Shown: positions 33,745-42,019 of the stretch, in pieces
Layout of the letters: the number at the start of each line of letters is the position of its first letter
Numbering within the stretch: the first letter of the stretch is position 1
Assembly (NCBI RefSeq): GCF_947495735.1
Contig: NZ_CANMAA010000003.1
Span: 62,001-126,000 of the forward strand
From: an uncultured Pseudokineococcus sp.
Lineage (GTDB): Bacteria; Actinomycetota; Actinomycetes; Actinomycetales; Quadrisphaeraceae
Direction of reading: 5' to 3'
Length of the DNA stretch: 64,000 nt
Notes under the pieces: generated by a model
What the model was told of the DNA's origin: nothing
Database searches by the model: none
Seen by the model: only the letters and a program-made list of their open reading frames with translations
Made by a program: the position numbers and the translations under genes

Positions 33745-34098
33745 TCAGTCCTCGGAGCTCGTGGAGGCGGAGACCGCCTCCTCGACCGAGTCGTGGATGG
33801 GGAAGACCTTCGTCAGCCCCGTGATGCGGAAGACCTTGAGGATCTTCTCCTGCACGCAGACCAGGCGCAGCGACCCGTCGTGGGCGCGGACGCGCTTGAG
33901 GCCGCCGACGAGGACGCCGAGACCGGTGGAGTCGAGGAACTCGACCCCCTGCATGTCCACGACCAGGTGGTACTGGCCGTCGGCGACGAGGTCGTTCAAC
34001 CGCTCCCGCAGCTGGGGCGCCGTGTAGACGTCGATCTCCCCGCCGACGGCGACGACGGTGCGCCCACCCTGCTCGTGACTGGTGACGGACAGGTCCAC
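33745..34098 (-). CDS. bldG: STAS anti-anti-sigma factor, BldG orthologue
   Basis: Anti-sigma-factor antagonist: when unphosphorylated it binds an RsbW-type kinase and frees a sigma factor. 117 residues with [34 protein letters not shown] and [17 protein letters not shown]. The phosphorylatable serine falls at residue 57, the same number as in Streptomyces BldG, which supports the GTG at 34098 (GGGAG lies 7 bases upstream). The helicase gene next to it also matches the Streptomyces order (recollection). No kinase gene adjoins it here. Confidence 0.9.
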   Translation of the reverse strand: MDLSVTSHEQGGRTVVAVGGEIDVYTAPQLRERLNDLVADGQYHLVVDMQGVEFLDSTGLGVLVGGLKRVRAHDGSLRLVCVQEKILKVFRITGLTKVFPIHDSVEEAVSASTSSED

Positions 34099-34165
34099 GT
34101 GTGCACTCCCAGGCGTCGAGCTCCGCGACCCGGCTCGGGCCGCCCGGCGATGGCCGGCTCGCAGC

Positions 34166-34171
34166 ATTAGA
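34166..34171 (-). promoter_or_regulatory. Putative -10 box (TCTAAT) of bldG
   Basis: TCTAAT differs from TATAAT at one position and would start the message about 60 bases before the GTG. No clear -35 is visible. It lies in the divergent gap with the helicase gene. Confidence 0.3.
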
Positions 34172-34235
34172 CCATCCACGCCCGGTCGCGCGCTGCCCGC
34201 ACCCGCTGTCGGACCCCTCTGGCAGCGTCCCGGAG

Positions 34236-36674
34236 GTGGTCGCCGAGCTCTCCCCCCCGAGTCCTGCGCCCCCGGCGGCAGGACCCGGCGCCCGGGCGCT
34301 CGAGGCGCTCCTCGGCGCCCCCGGGCGCGCCGAGCGGGTGCTGCACGTCCACGTGCGCTCCGCGCGCCCGGGACGGCGGGCGGCGTGGCCGGCCTGGGCC
34401 GACCCCGAGGTCGTGGCGGCCCTGCGGCGCCGGGGCGTCCCCGCGCCGTGGGAGCACCAGGTCGAGGCGGCCGGGCTCCTGCGGGCGGGGCGCTCGGTCG
34501 CCCTGGCCACGGGGACGGCCTCGGGCAAGTCGCTCGCCTACTGGCTGCCCGCCCTGACGGCCGCCCGGGAGGCGGGTCCGGCCCGCTGGGGCGGGCGGGG
34601 CGCGGCCACGCTCTACCTGGCCCCGACCAAGGCGCTCGCGGCCGACCAGCTGGCGAGCCTCGAGGCGCTGGCCGTGCCGGGCGTCGTCGCGGCGCTGTGC
34701 GACGGCGACACGCCCCCGGACGAGCGCGCCTGGGTCCGCCGCCACGCCGACGTCGTGCTGTCCAACCCCGACCTCCTCTCGCGCTCGGTCCTGCCCGACC
34801 ACGCGCGGTGGGCGCCGCTGCTGCGCCGGCTGCGGCACGTCGTCGTCGACGAGGCGCACGTCTACCGCGGCGTGCTGGGCGCCCACGTCAGCGCGGTGCT
34901 GCGCCGCCTGCTGCGGGTGGCCGCGCGCTACGGCGCCGAGCCGGTCGTGGTCCTCGCGAGCGCCACGAGCGCCGACCCCGGGCGCACCGGGCACCGGCTC
35001 ACCGGCCTGCCCGTGGAGGTCGTCGACGAGGACGCCTCCGAGCGCGGGGAGCTGTCCCTGCTGATGTGGCGTCCCCCGCTGCTGCCCGCGCGCGGGCCCG
35101 CGGTCCCCGCAGCCCGGCGCCCGGCCCCCGCCGAGGTGGCCGAGCTCCTCGCGGACCTGGTCGCGGCCGGCGTCCGCACCCTCGCCTTCACGCGCTCGCG
35201 CTCCGCCGCGGAGTCGGTCGCGCTCGCGGCGGCCGAGCGCGTCGGGGCGATCGACCCGGCCCTGGCCCGCGCGGTGGAGGCCTACCGCGGGGGCTACCTG
35301 CCCGAGGAGAGGCGCGAGCTCGAGCGGGCCCTGCGCGGCGGCCGGCTGCTCGGCCTCGCGACCACCTCGGCCCTGGAGCTCGGCGTGGACGTCGCCGGGC
35401 TGGACGCGGTGCTGCTCGCCGGCTGGCCGGGCACCCGGGCGTCGCTGTGGCAGCAGGTCGGACGCGCCGGCAGGGCAGGGGACGACGCCGTGGCGGTGCT
35501 GGTGGCCCGCCAGGACCCGATGGACACCTACCTGGTGGAGCACCCCGAGCAGGTCGTCGGCCGCTCGGTCGAGGAGGCCGTCCTCGACCCGCAGAACCCG
35601 CACGTGCTGGCGCCCCACCTCGCCGCGGCGGCCGCGGAGCACCCCCTGGCACCGGAGGAGCTGGCGCGCTTCGGCGACCCGCTCGTCGTCCGGGCCCTCC
35701 TCGACGCGCTGGTGCGGCGCGACCTGCTGCGGCGCAGGGCGGCCGGCTGGTACTGGGTCGGCGAGGGCCGCCCCGCCGACTCCATCGACCTGCGGGGCGC
35801 CGGGGGCGACCCGGTCGCCGTCGTGGAGCGAACCACCGGACGGGTGGTGGGCAGCGTGGACGCGGGAGCTGCGCACGCCACGGTGCACGCCGGGGCCGTG
35901 CACCTGCACCGCGGACGCACCTACGTCGTCGAGGAGCTGGACCTCGAGACCTCCACGGCGCTCGTGCGCCGCGAGGACACCGACGTGACCACCTCCGCCC
36001 GCGACACCAGCGACGTGCGGGTCCTCGCCGAGCACGACCGGCGCACCTGGGGCCCGGTGGTGCTGCGCACGGGGCTCGTGGAGGTCAGCAGCCAGGTGGT
36101 CTCCTTCCTGCGCCGGCGCGCCGCGGACGGCGAGGTCCTCGGCGAGGAGCCCCTGGACCTGCCGCCGCGGGTCCTGCGCACCGCGGCGGTCTGGTGGACC
36201 GCACCGGCGGACCTCCTCGAGCGCCACGGCGTGGAGCCCGCAGACCTCCCGGGCGCGGCGCACGCGGCCGAGCACGCCGCCATCGGCCTCCTGCCCCTCG
36301 TCGCCACGAGCGACCGCTGGGACGTCGGCGGCGTCTCGACCGCGCTGCACCCCGACACGGGCCTGCCCACGGTCTTCGTCCACGACGCCGCCCCGGGCGG
36401 TGCCGGCTTCGCCGCCCGGGGCTTCGCGGCGGCGCGGACGTGGCTCACCGCCACGGCCGAGGCCGTGGCGGCCTGCCCCTGCGCCGAGGGCTGCCCGGCG
36501 TGCGTGCAGTCCCCGAAGTGCGGCAACGGGAACGAGCCGCTGAGCAAGGCGGGCGCGATCGCCCTGCTGCGCGCGGTCCTGCAGGAGGCCGACGACGACC
36601 GGAGCACCGAGCCCACCGGCGGAACCCGAGCCGCGGGAGCCGGCGGGGGCGACGAGCCGCGCGAGGGGAGCTGA
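34236..36674 (+). CDS. DEAD/DEAH helicase with DUF1998 (MrfA/YprA-type)
   Basis: SF2 helicase of about 812 residues related to Bacillus MrfA, a 3'-5' helicase in mitomycin C repair. Motifs: [17 protein letters not shown] (Walker A region), [26 protein letters not shown] (DEAH), [24 protein letters not shown] and [12 protein letters not shown]. The C-terminal DUF1998 region ends in a cysteine cluster, [20 protein letters not shown], that in MrfA binds zinc. The frame is open from ATG 34101; GTG 34236 is chosen as nearer the first conserved segment and clear of the bldG leader. Start uncertain. Confidence 0.9.
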   Translation: MVAELSPPSPAPPAAGPGARALEALLGAPGRAERVLHVHVRSARPGRRAAWPAWADPEVVAALRRRGVPAPWEHQVEAAGLLRAGRSVALATGTASGKSLAYWLPALTAAREAGPARWGGRGAATLYLAPTKALAADQLASLEALAVPGVVAALCDGDTPPDERAWVRRHADVVLSNPDLLSRSVLPDHARWAPLLRRLRHVVVDEAHVYRGVLGAHVSAVLRRLLRVAARYGAEPVVVLASATSADPGRTGHRLTGLPVEVVDEDASERGELSLLMWRPPLLPARGPAVPAARRPAPAEVAELLADLVAAGVRTLAFTRSRSAAESVALAAAERVGAIDPALARAVEAYRGGYLPEERRELERALRGGRLLGLATTSALELGVDVAGLDAVLLAGWPGTRASLWQQVGRAGRAGDDAVAVLVARQDPMDTYLVEHPEQVVGRSVEEAVLDPQNPHVLAPHLAAAAAEHPLAPEELARFGDPLVVRALLDALVRRDLLRRRAAGWYWVGEGRPADSIDLRGAGGDPVAVVERTTGRVVGSVDAGAAHATVHAGAVHLHRGRTYVVEELDLETSTALVRREDTDVTTSARDTSDVRVLAEHDRRTWGPVVLRTGLVEVSSQVVSFLRRRAADGEVLGEEPLDLPPRVLRTAAVWWTAPADLLERHGVEPADLPGAAHAAEHAAIGLLPLVATSDRWDVGGVSTALHPDTGLPTVFVHDAAPGGAGFAARGFAAARTWLTATAEAVAACPCAEGCPACVQSPKCGNGNEPLSKAGAIALLRAVLQEADDDRSTEPTGGTRAAGAGGGDEPREGS

Positions 36675-36676
36675 GA

Positions 36677-36713
36677 CGACGAGCCAGGCGGGGCGACGAG
36701 CCAGGCGGGGCGA
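36677..36713. repeat. 17-bp tandem duplication after the helicase stop
   Basis: GACGAGCCAGGCGGGGC occurs twice head to tail directly after the helicase stop codon, within the convergent gap before the TadG-like gene. No role evident. Confidence 0.6.
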
Positions 36714-36765
36714 CGGCGCCGGCACGGGCCGCGGCGGCACCGCGGCCGAGCGCGGTCGGGAGACC

Positions 36766-37254
36766 TCACGTCGGCGCGGGGCCGGCCCGGGCGGCGGCGC
36801 GCGCCGGACCGAGCCCGCCGAGAACCCCTGCGACGTCGACGGCGACCTCCACGACCACCTCCTGCCCGACGGGCCGGCAGCCCAGGAGGCGGGCGCCACC
36901 GCGGCCGGCGACGCGCACCGCCGCACCGCAGGCGTCCCCCGCGCTCCGGCCGACGAGCACGTCCGCCGCCGCCAGCGCGGCGAGGTCCGCCGCTGCCGAC
37001 GCCCGGTGCCGGGCGACGACGGCCTGCCCGAGCGCCGCCCCGGCCGAGCAGACCAGGAGGCCGGCCAGGACGACCGCCACCACCAGCACGGTTCCCGCCC
37101 CGCAGTCCCCCCTGAGCCGCCCCAGCTCCCGGCGCCCGCCCTCCCGGCGCCCGTCCTCCCGGCGCCCGTCCTCCCGGCGCCCGTCCTCCCGGCGCCCGTC
37201 CTCCCGGCGCCCGTCCTCCCGGCGCCCGAGGACCCCGACCGGTCGTGCGGTCAT
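36766..37254 (-). CDS. TadE/TadG-like pilus protein with GRRED repeats
   Basis: 162-residue pseudopilin-like protein of the Tad (Flp) pilus, resembling mycobacterial Rv3654c. The cytoplasmic N-terminus is a run of seven GRRE(D/G/L) pentapeptides. It is followed by DCGAGTVLVVAVVLAGLLV, the usual TadE/G helix, and an exported domain with AAADLAALAAADVLV and two later Cys. ATG at 37254 overlaps the stop of the TadE-like gene as ATGA. It is the last gene of the pilin group. The repeat block is unusual for the family. Confidence 0.8.
   Translation of the reverse strand: MTARPVGVLGRREDGRREDGRREDGRREDGRREDGRREGGRRELGRLRGDCGAGTVLVVAVVLAGLLVCSAGAALGQAVVARHRASAAADLAALAAADVLVGRSAGDACGAAVRVAGRGGARLLGCRPVGQEVVVEVAVDVAGVLGGLGPARAAARAGPAPT
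37129..37230 (-). repeat. 15-bp coding tandem repeat (GRRED)
   Basis: Seven units of 15 bases; the five central ones are identical at DNA level. They encode GRRED repeats just before the membrane helix of the TadG-like protein. Multiples of three keep the frame if copy number changes. Confidence 0.88.
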
Positions 37255-37793
37255 GTCGATCCCCTGGAGGGCGGCACCTCGGCGGTGACGTCCGCCGGCC
37301 CCCTCCGCGCTGCGTCGCCGGCGGCCGCACCAGCGGCGACGCCCGCCTCGACCGCCGCCGCCGCGCGCCCCCTCACCACCAGCTCGGGCGCCCCGGGCAG
37401 GACGAGGTCGACGGGGGCTGTCACCACCACGTCGGCGAGCCCGGCTCCGACCTCGACCGAGGCGACCGCACCCGAGCCGGCCAGGGCGGTCGCCAGGGCG
37501 GTGACCTCCCCCGACGGCGCGCCGCGGGCCGCGGCCCGGGCGCCGGCCGCTGCCGCGTCGGTGCAGCGCAGCTGGGCTGTGACGGCCTGCCCCACCGACA
37601 GCGCACCGGCCATCACGACGACGACGGCCACCGTGCCGAGGGCGAGCTCGGCCGTCACGGCGCCCCGGTCACCTCGGTCGCCCCGGTCCCCCCGGCCACC
37701 CCGGTCGCCGCGGTGGAGCTCGACTGCGCCGGTGGTGCGCGGCCGAGGCGCGACGCCCCGGCCGCGCACCGCACTGCGGGAGGTCGACCTCAT
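37251..37793 (-). CDS. TadE-like minor pilin with RGD repeats
   Basis: 180 residues. A basic N-terminus contains GDRGGRGDRGDRGDRG, followed by the TadE signature GAVTAELALGTVAVVVVMAG (Glu at the helix start as in type IV pilins). The exported domain includes a Cys in QLRCTDAAAAGARAAARG. RGD here is on the cytoplasmic side of the helix before processing. Coupled by ATGA overlap to the TadG-like gene and 34 bases downstream of the major pilin gene. Confidence 0.85.
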   Translation of the reverse strand: MRSTSRSAVRGRGVAPRPRTTGAVELHRGDRGGRGDRGDRGDRGAVTAELALGTVAVVVVMAGALSVGQAVTAQLRCTDAAAAGARAAARGAPSGEVTALATALAGSGAVASVEVGAGLADVVVTAPVDLVLPGAPELVVRGRAAAAVEAGVAAGAAAGDAARRGPADVTAEVPPSRGST

Positions 37794-37827
37794 CCCGTGC
37801 TCCCGCCGCCGCTCGCGCGCTCCGGCG

Positions 37828-38253
37828 TCACCCGATCGTCAGGGCGCGCTGGATGATGGCGAGGAGCAGCCCGCGCACCTCGCCGCTGGCCAGCAGCGCG
37901 ACGAGCAGACCGGCGAACCCGCAGGCCGCCAGCGTGGCCACGGCGTACTCGGCCGTGGCCATGCCGACGTCACCGCGGGGCCTCCTCAGCGGCTCCAGCG
38001 CGACCCCGGTGGCGCAGGCCGAGATCCGCTCGGCCCCGGCGGAGGGCGTGAGGACGGAGCCGGTCAGCGTCGCCCGGGCAGGAGGCGTCGGGCCGGCCGC
38101 GGACTGGGCGGTCCCGCCCCTCGTGCCGCGCGCGGTGCAGGCGCGCGCCGGGGCGGGGACCGCGCGGCGGTGCGCGCACCGGCGCGGGTCGGGGCGGCCG
38201 AGGGCGCGCGGTCGGGGCGTGTGGCGGGTCGAGGTGCGGGTGCTCGCGGACAT
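37828..38253 (-). CDS. DUF4244/Flp-type major pilin candidate
   Basis: 141 residues. The C-terminal 45 match the DUF4244/Flp pattern: GMATAEYAVATLAACGFAGL then LLASGEVRGLLLAIIQRALTIG, with the G/TAEYA processing-type motif at the start of the single helix. ATG at 38253 is well supported by GGGAGGAGG 5-6 bases upstream, which gives an unusually long, Arg/Pro/Thr-rich leader of about 95 residues. Typical Flp leaders are short. Probably the major pilus subunit, processed by a TadV-like peptidase not present here. Confidence 0.82.
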   Translation of the reverse strand: MSASTRTSTRHTPRPRALGRPDPRRCAHRRAVPAPARACTARGTRGGTAQSAAGPTPPARATLTGSVLTPSAGAERISACATGVALEPLRRPRGDVGMATAEYAVATLAACGFAGLLVALLASGEVRGLLLAIIQRALTIG

Positions 38254-38565
38254 GGGGTCCTCCTCCCGGGCCGCCGGGTGCGGCCCGCTGCGTCGAGGCT
38301 GGCTCTCACGGGGCCTCTCCCGGCGCGAGCACGGAAGGGTGTGGAGGAGCCGGCCCTTCCTCCCCGCTGTGGGCGCGGGATGGACGCTGGACCGGCCGGG
38401 CGGGACGCACGGCCGGAGACGTTGAACGCTTGACCTCTTGCTCCTGCCGCCTCATCCTGGGAGCTGGTCCAGCAGGCGGCCGCACGACGCGACGCGCACC
38501 AGAGGTGCCGGCACGGGGCACGGCCCGTGGGACGTCGTGCGCACAGCGCTGACTCCTGGGGACCG

Positions 38566-38787
38566 ATGACCGCACCGACCTCCTGCTCGTCTCCCTCCGG
38601 ACGAGGCCACGGCCCGTCCTCCTCCGAGGCCCGGGGGTCCCAGGAGGACCGGCGGTCCGTCGAGTGGGCGGGCGAGCAGGTCCGAGAGGCCGTCGACCGC
38701 AGGCTGGGGGCGGCTGCGCCGGGGCACGAGCGCGACCGGGCCGGGGACGACCTGAGGCGACTGCTCGAGGGGCGCCCCGGCTCCTGA
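38566..38787 (+). CDS. Possible small hypothetical protein
   Basis: 73-residue frame with high third-position GC and a charged helical C-terminal half (VEWAGEQVREAVDRRLGAAA, DDLRRLLEG). GGGGA lies 4 bases before the ATG. No family recognised. At this composition random frames are long, so it may be spurious. Confidence 0.3.
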   Translation: MTAPTSCSSPSGRGHGPSSSEARGSQEDRRSVEWAGEQVREAVDRRLGAAAPGHERDRAGDDLRRLLEGRPGS

Positions 38788-38837
38788 GCCGCGGGCCGTC
38801 ACGCCGTCGAGGCGGCGGTGGTCCGGCGACTGCCCGG

Positions 38838-38935
38838 GTGTCGGGCCAGGTGGGAGCTGCTGCAGCCGTGCGCTCCGGCGCGAGGTGTGTCGGGCCAGGT
38901 GGGAGCTGCTGCAGCCGCGTGCTCCGGCGCGAGGT
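38838..38935. repeat. 49-bp tandem duplication
   Basis: Two head-to-tail copies of 49 bases starting GTGTCGGGCCAGGTGGGAGC and differing at only a few positions near the middle. 49 is not a multiple of three, so it is unlikely to be coding. Confidence 0.8.
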
Positions 38936-39205
38936 GTCCTCGGCCGGACCTCGGGTCACGGACGTGCAGCACGGCCCGGTCTCCCTGCCGGGGCGCGCGA
39001 CGGCCCACGACCCCGCTGGGCACCAGCGAGCTGGTCGACCGGGGTACGGGTGGCGACCCCGCGCGGCCCGGCCCGGCGCTCGCGCTGGCAGCTCGGGTGT
39101 CCACGCAGGCGGGCCCGGGCATCCACGCATCCGGGCTGTCCGCCCACGCCCGCGGGCCCGCGCGCCCACGCACGCGGTGCGGGGTCCGCGGACGGCCGTG
39201 CACGG

Positions 39206-39230
39206 CCCGGGGCCGCCCGGCGGCCCCGGG
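39206..39230 (-). terminator. Terminator of the Tad assembly operon
   Basis: CCCGGGGCCGC and GCGGCCCCGGG form a perfect 11-bp stem with a 3-base loop, 7 bases beyond the tadC stop on the minus strand. Confidence 0.75.
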
Positions 39231-39237
39231 CGAGGCG

Positions 39238-39903
39238 CTAGCCGAGCACCTCCTGGGCGAGCGAGACCACCACCGGCACGACGGCCACGGCGACGAAGGC
39301 GGGCAGCGCGCAGGCGCCCAGGGGCAGCACCAGCCGGACGCCGAGGGCCTGGGCGCGGCGCTGGGCCTCGCGCGCCCGCCGTCGGCGGACCTCCGAGGCC
39401 GCGTCGCGCAGCAGGTCGGCTCCCGGGGCGCCCGCGCGCAGCGCCAGCCCGAGGGCGTCGCGCACCGGGACCAGCGCGGCCGTCGCACCCAGCCACGCCT
39501 CGTCCCACCCCGCGCCCAGGCGGAGCAGCGCGCAGCGCCCGCGCAGCTCCTCGTCCTCGCGGGAGGAGGAGGTCAGGGCGAGCGCGGAGCCAGCGGCCTC
39601 CAGCGCCGCGAGCGGCGGAGCCCCGGCGTCCAGGGCCGCCGCCACGAGGTCCAGCAGGAGCGCGGGGTCGACCCCGCGCGCGGGCCTCTTCGCCGATCCT
39701 CGCCCGCGCCCCCCGCCCTGTCGGCCCCCGCCTTGTCGGCCCCCGCCCTGCAGGCGCTCGACGCGCGGAGCCCGGGGAGCGACGGCGCCCGGCCCGACCG
39801 AGCCCGCACGCCGCAGCCTCGCCAGGCGCGCGGACGGCGGCGGTGGCAGCCAGAGCAGCAGCGCGACGAGCAGGAGGGCCCCGGTGGCGACGGCGGAGGT
39901 CAC
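39238..39903 (-). CDS. tadC: TadC-like type II secretion F-family protein
   Basis: Inner-membrane platform protein of the Tad pilus. 221 residues with an N-terminal helix, a cytoplasmic T2SSF domain (GVDPALLLDLVAAALDAGAPP ... LRAGAPGADLLRDAASEVRR) and two C-terminal helices (LVLPLGACALPAFVAVAVVPVV). A Gly/Gln/Arg repeat (GGGRQGGGRQGGG) lies between the first helix and the domain. The GTG start overlaps the tadB stop. Last gene of the assembly operon. Confidence 0.87.
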   Translation of the reverse strand: MTSAVATGALLLVALLLWLPPPPSARLARLRRAGSVGPGAVAPRAPRVERLQGGGRQGGGRQGGGRGRGSAKRPARGVDPALLLDLVAAALDAGAPPLAALEAAGSALALTSSSREDEELRGRCALLRLGAGWDEAWLGATAALVPVRDALGLALRAGAPGADLLRDAASEVRRRRAREAQRRAQALGVRLVLPLGACALPAFVAVAVVPVVVSLAQEVLG

Positions 39904-40709
39904 CGCGGGGCACCCCGCCCGGTCGGCAGCGCCGGCCCGACGTCGACCGCCGCGCGCGGGACGGTGGCCACCCGCACGAGACGGCGGGTCCACAGCCACC
40001 CCGCGAGCGCCAGCAGGGCACCGACCAGCCCGGCCAGGCGCCCGGGCGCCGTCCCCACCAGCACGAGCAGGGGGTCGGCGCCGACGGCGTGGCCCAGGAG
40101 CAGACCGAGCACGGGCAGGGCCAGCAGGACGCGCGCCGTGGCGCGCGGCGCCGCCAGCGCGGCCTCCCGGGCGTCGCGGGCGTCGGCCTCCTCGCGCAGC
40201 GCGCCCGCGAGGCGCGAGAGCAGCTGGGCGGTGGGAGCCCCCGTGCGCTCGCAGACCTCCCAGGCGGCCGCCACCGCCTGCAGCGCCTCCTGCGCGTCGT
40301 CGGGCCGGCCCCGGCGCTCGACGGCGTCCCGCAGGGCCGGGGCCACCGGCTCCCCCGTGGCGGCCGCTCCGGCCGCCGCCGACCAGGCCCCACCCGGGCC
40401 GGGTCCTGTGGCCTCGACCAGGTGCGCCCAGGCGCCACCCGGCGCCAGCCCCGCCCGCAGCAGCACGGCCAGCCGGGAGACGTCCTGCGCGACGTCCTCC
40501 GCGCGCACCGAGCGCTCCCGGGGAGAGGGGGACCGGAGTCGGCGCAGCCGCCGCGCCCCGCCGCCGGCGGCCCCCGCGGACGCGCGGCCGGCTCCCGCCT
40601 GCGCCCGGCGAGGAGCGGCGACGAGTCGTCGCAGGCGCCGCCCGGCGGAGGGCCCGCGCGGGGCCAGCAGCCCTGCGAGCAGGAGGAGCCCGACCGCTGC
40701 CCCCGTCAC
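39900..40709 (-). CDS. tadB: TadB-like type II secretion F-family protein
   Basis: 269-residue platform protein partnering TadC. It has an N-terminal helix (AAVGLLLLAGLLAP), the T2SSF domain (VAQDVSRLAVLLRAGLAPGGAW, VCERTGAPTAQLLSRLAGALREEADAR) and two strongly hydrophobic C-terminal segments. Overlaps tadA at its start and tadC at its stop, which indicates one message with balanced production. Confidence 0.88.
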   Translation of the reverse strand: MTGAAVGLLLLAGLLAPRGPSAGRRLRRLVAAPRRAQAGAGRASAGAAGGGARRLRRLRSPSPRERSVRAEDVAQDVSRLAVLLRAGLAPGGAWAHLVEATGPGPGGAWSAAAGAAATGEPVAPALRDAVERRGRPDDAQEALQAVAAAWEVCERTGAPTAQLLSRLAGALREEADARDAREAALAAPRATARVLLALPVLGLLLGHAVGADPLLVLVGTAPGRLAGLVGALLALAGWLWTRRLVRVATVPRAAVDVGPALPTGRGAPR

Positions 40710-42019
40710 CGCAGCGCCCCGGCGGGGGCGGGGTCACCGGCGACCGCCGGGCGGGCCGCGCCCCGCGGGAGCAGCCGCTCGCCGCCCGCCGACGCACCGG
40801 CGGGCGGCTGCCCGGGGTCCAGGTCGAGGCGGGCGGCGAGGTCACCCCAGGCCGGTCCCGGCCCCGAGGCCGTCAGCGCCGGCACGACGACGAGCTCGTC
40901 CCCGCGGCGGCCCACGAGCGCCACCTCCTCCATCCGCCGGCCCCGCGCGTCGCGGCGCAGGTGCAGCACCACGTCCAGGGCGCTGGCCGCCTGGGTGGTG
41001 AGCGCGCGGGCGTCGAGGCCGGCGAGCGCGCCGAGCGCCTCGAGGCGGGCGGGCACGTCCGCCGCCGTGTTGGCGTGCACGGTGCCGCAGCCGCCGTCGT
41101 GCCCGGTGTTCAGCGCCGCGAGCAGGTCGCGGACCTCCGCACCCCGGCACTCCCCGACGACGAGCCGGTCGGGGCGCATGCGCAGGGCGTGGCGCACGAG
41201 CTCGTCGAGGCCCACCGACCCGACGCCCTCGACGTTGCCGTGCCGCGCCTCCAGCCGGACGACGTGCGGCAGCCGCGGCTGCAGCTCCCCGGCGTCCTCG
41301 ACCAGGACCACCCGCTCCCGGGGGTCGGCGAGGCCGAGAAGGCTCGCGAGCACCGTGGTCTTGCCCGACGAGGTCCCTCCGCTCACGAGGAAGGCGAGCC
41401 GGTGCTCGACCACGCGGCGCAGCACGAGCGCCCACCCGGCGGGCACCGACCCCGCGGCGACGAGCTGGTCGAGGTCCATGCCCTCGCGCCGCGGCACGCG
41501 CAGGGAGAGCAGCGTGCCGGCGGGCGAGACGGGCGGGAGCACCGCGTGCAGCCGCACGCCGTCGGGCAGGCGCGCGTCGACGCAGGGGCTCGCGTCGTCG
41601 AGGCGGCGACCGGCCCCTGCCGCCAGGCGGACCGCGAGGGCCCGGACGGCGGCCTCGTCGCCGAGGCGGACGTGCGCGCGGCGCAGCCCGCGCCCGCGGT
41701 CCACCCAGACCGCGTCGGGACCGTTGACCAGGACGTCCGTGACGCCCGGCTCGTCGAGCAGCACCTGGAGCGCGCCGGCCCCGACGAGGGCGGCCCCCAG
41801 GCGCGGGGCGACGCGCAGGGCACCCGCCGTGCCGAGCGGCTCGGCGCTCGCGCGCAGCGCGTCGACGACGACCGGGGGCGTCACCGGGCCGCTGCTGCGG
41901 CTCAGCGCGGTGCGCACCCGCGCGAGCAGCCGCTCGTCGACGCCCTCCTCGCCGTCGGGCCCCGGCCCGTCCGCGCCGCCGACCGCCCTGCCGCTCTCCC
42001 CCGTCCCGGCGTCCTTCAC
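40706..42019 (-). CDS. tadA: Pilus assembly ATPase TadA/CpaF
   Basis: 437-residue secretion ATPase that powers pilus extension. N-terminal domain with VTDVLVNGPDAVWVDRG (typical of CpaF), then the ATPase with Walker A LVSGGTSSGKTTVLASL, the Asp box VVLVEDAGELQP, Walker B MRPDRLVVGECRGAEVRDLL and the His box TGHDGGCGTVHANTAADVP. All catalytic elements are present. The GTG start overlaps the ssd stop as GTGA. Confidence 0.95.
   Translation of the reverse strand: MKDAGTGESGRAVGGADGPGPDGEEGVDERLLARVRTALSRSSGPVTPPVVVDALRASAEPLGTAGALRVAPRLGAALVGAGALQVLLDEPGVTDVLVNGPDAVWVDRGRGLRRAHVRLGDEAAVRALAVRLAAGAGRRLDDASPCVDARLPDGVRLHAVLPPVSPAGTLLSLRVPRREGMDLDQLVAAGSVPAGWALVLRRVVEHRLAFLVSGGTSSGKTTVLASLLGLADPRERVVLVEDAGELQPRLPHVVRLEARHGNVEGVGSVGLDELVRHALRMRPDRLVVGECRGAEVRDLLAALNTGHDGGCGTVHANTAADVPARLEALGALAGLDARALTTQAASALDVVLHLRRDARGRRMEEVALVGRRGDELVVVPALTASGPGPAWGDLAARLDLDPGQPPAGASAGGERLLPRGAARPAVAGDPAPAGALR

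Larger units (their letters stand above)
38254..39205. other. About 950-bp gap between the pilin and Tad assembly genes
   Basis: Holds the presumed promoter of the pilin group (minus strand), a possible small plus-strand gene at 38566-38787, and a 49-bp tandem duplication at 38838-38935. Around 38410-38460 GC drops briefly (AACGCTTGACCTCTTGCTCC), which may mark the promoter. A 49-codon minus-strand frame ends at 38306, without clear support. Confidence 0.45.
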
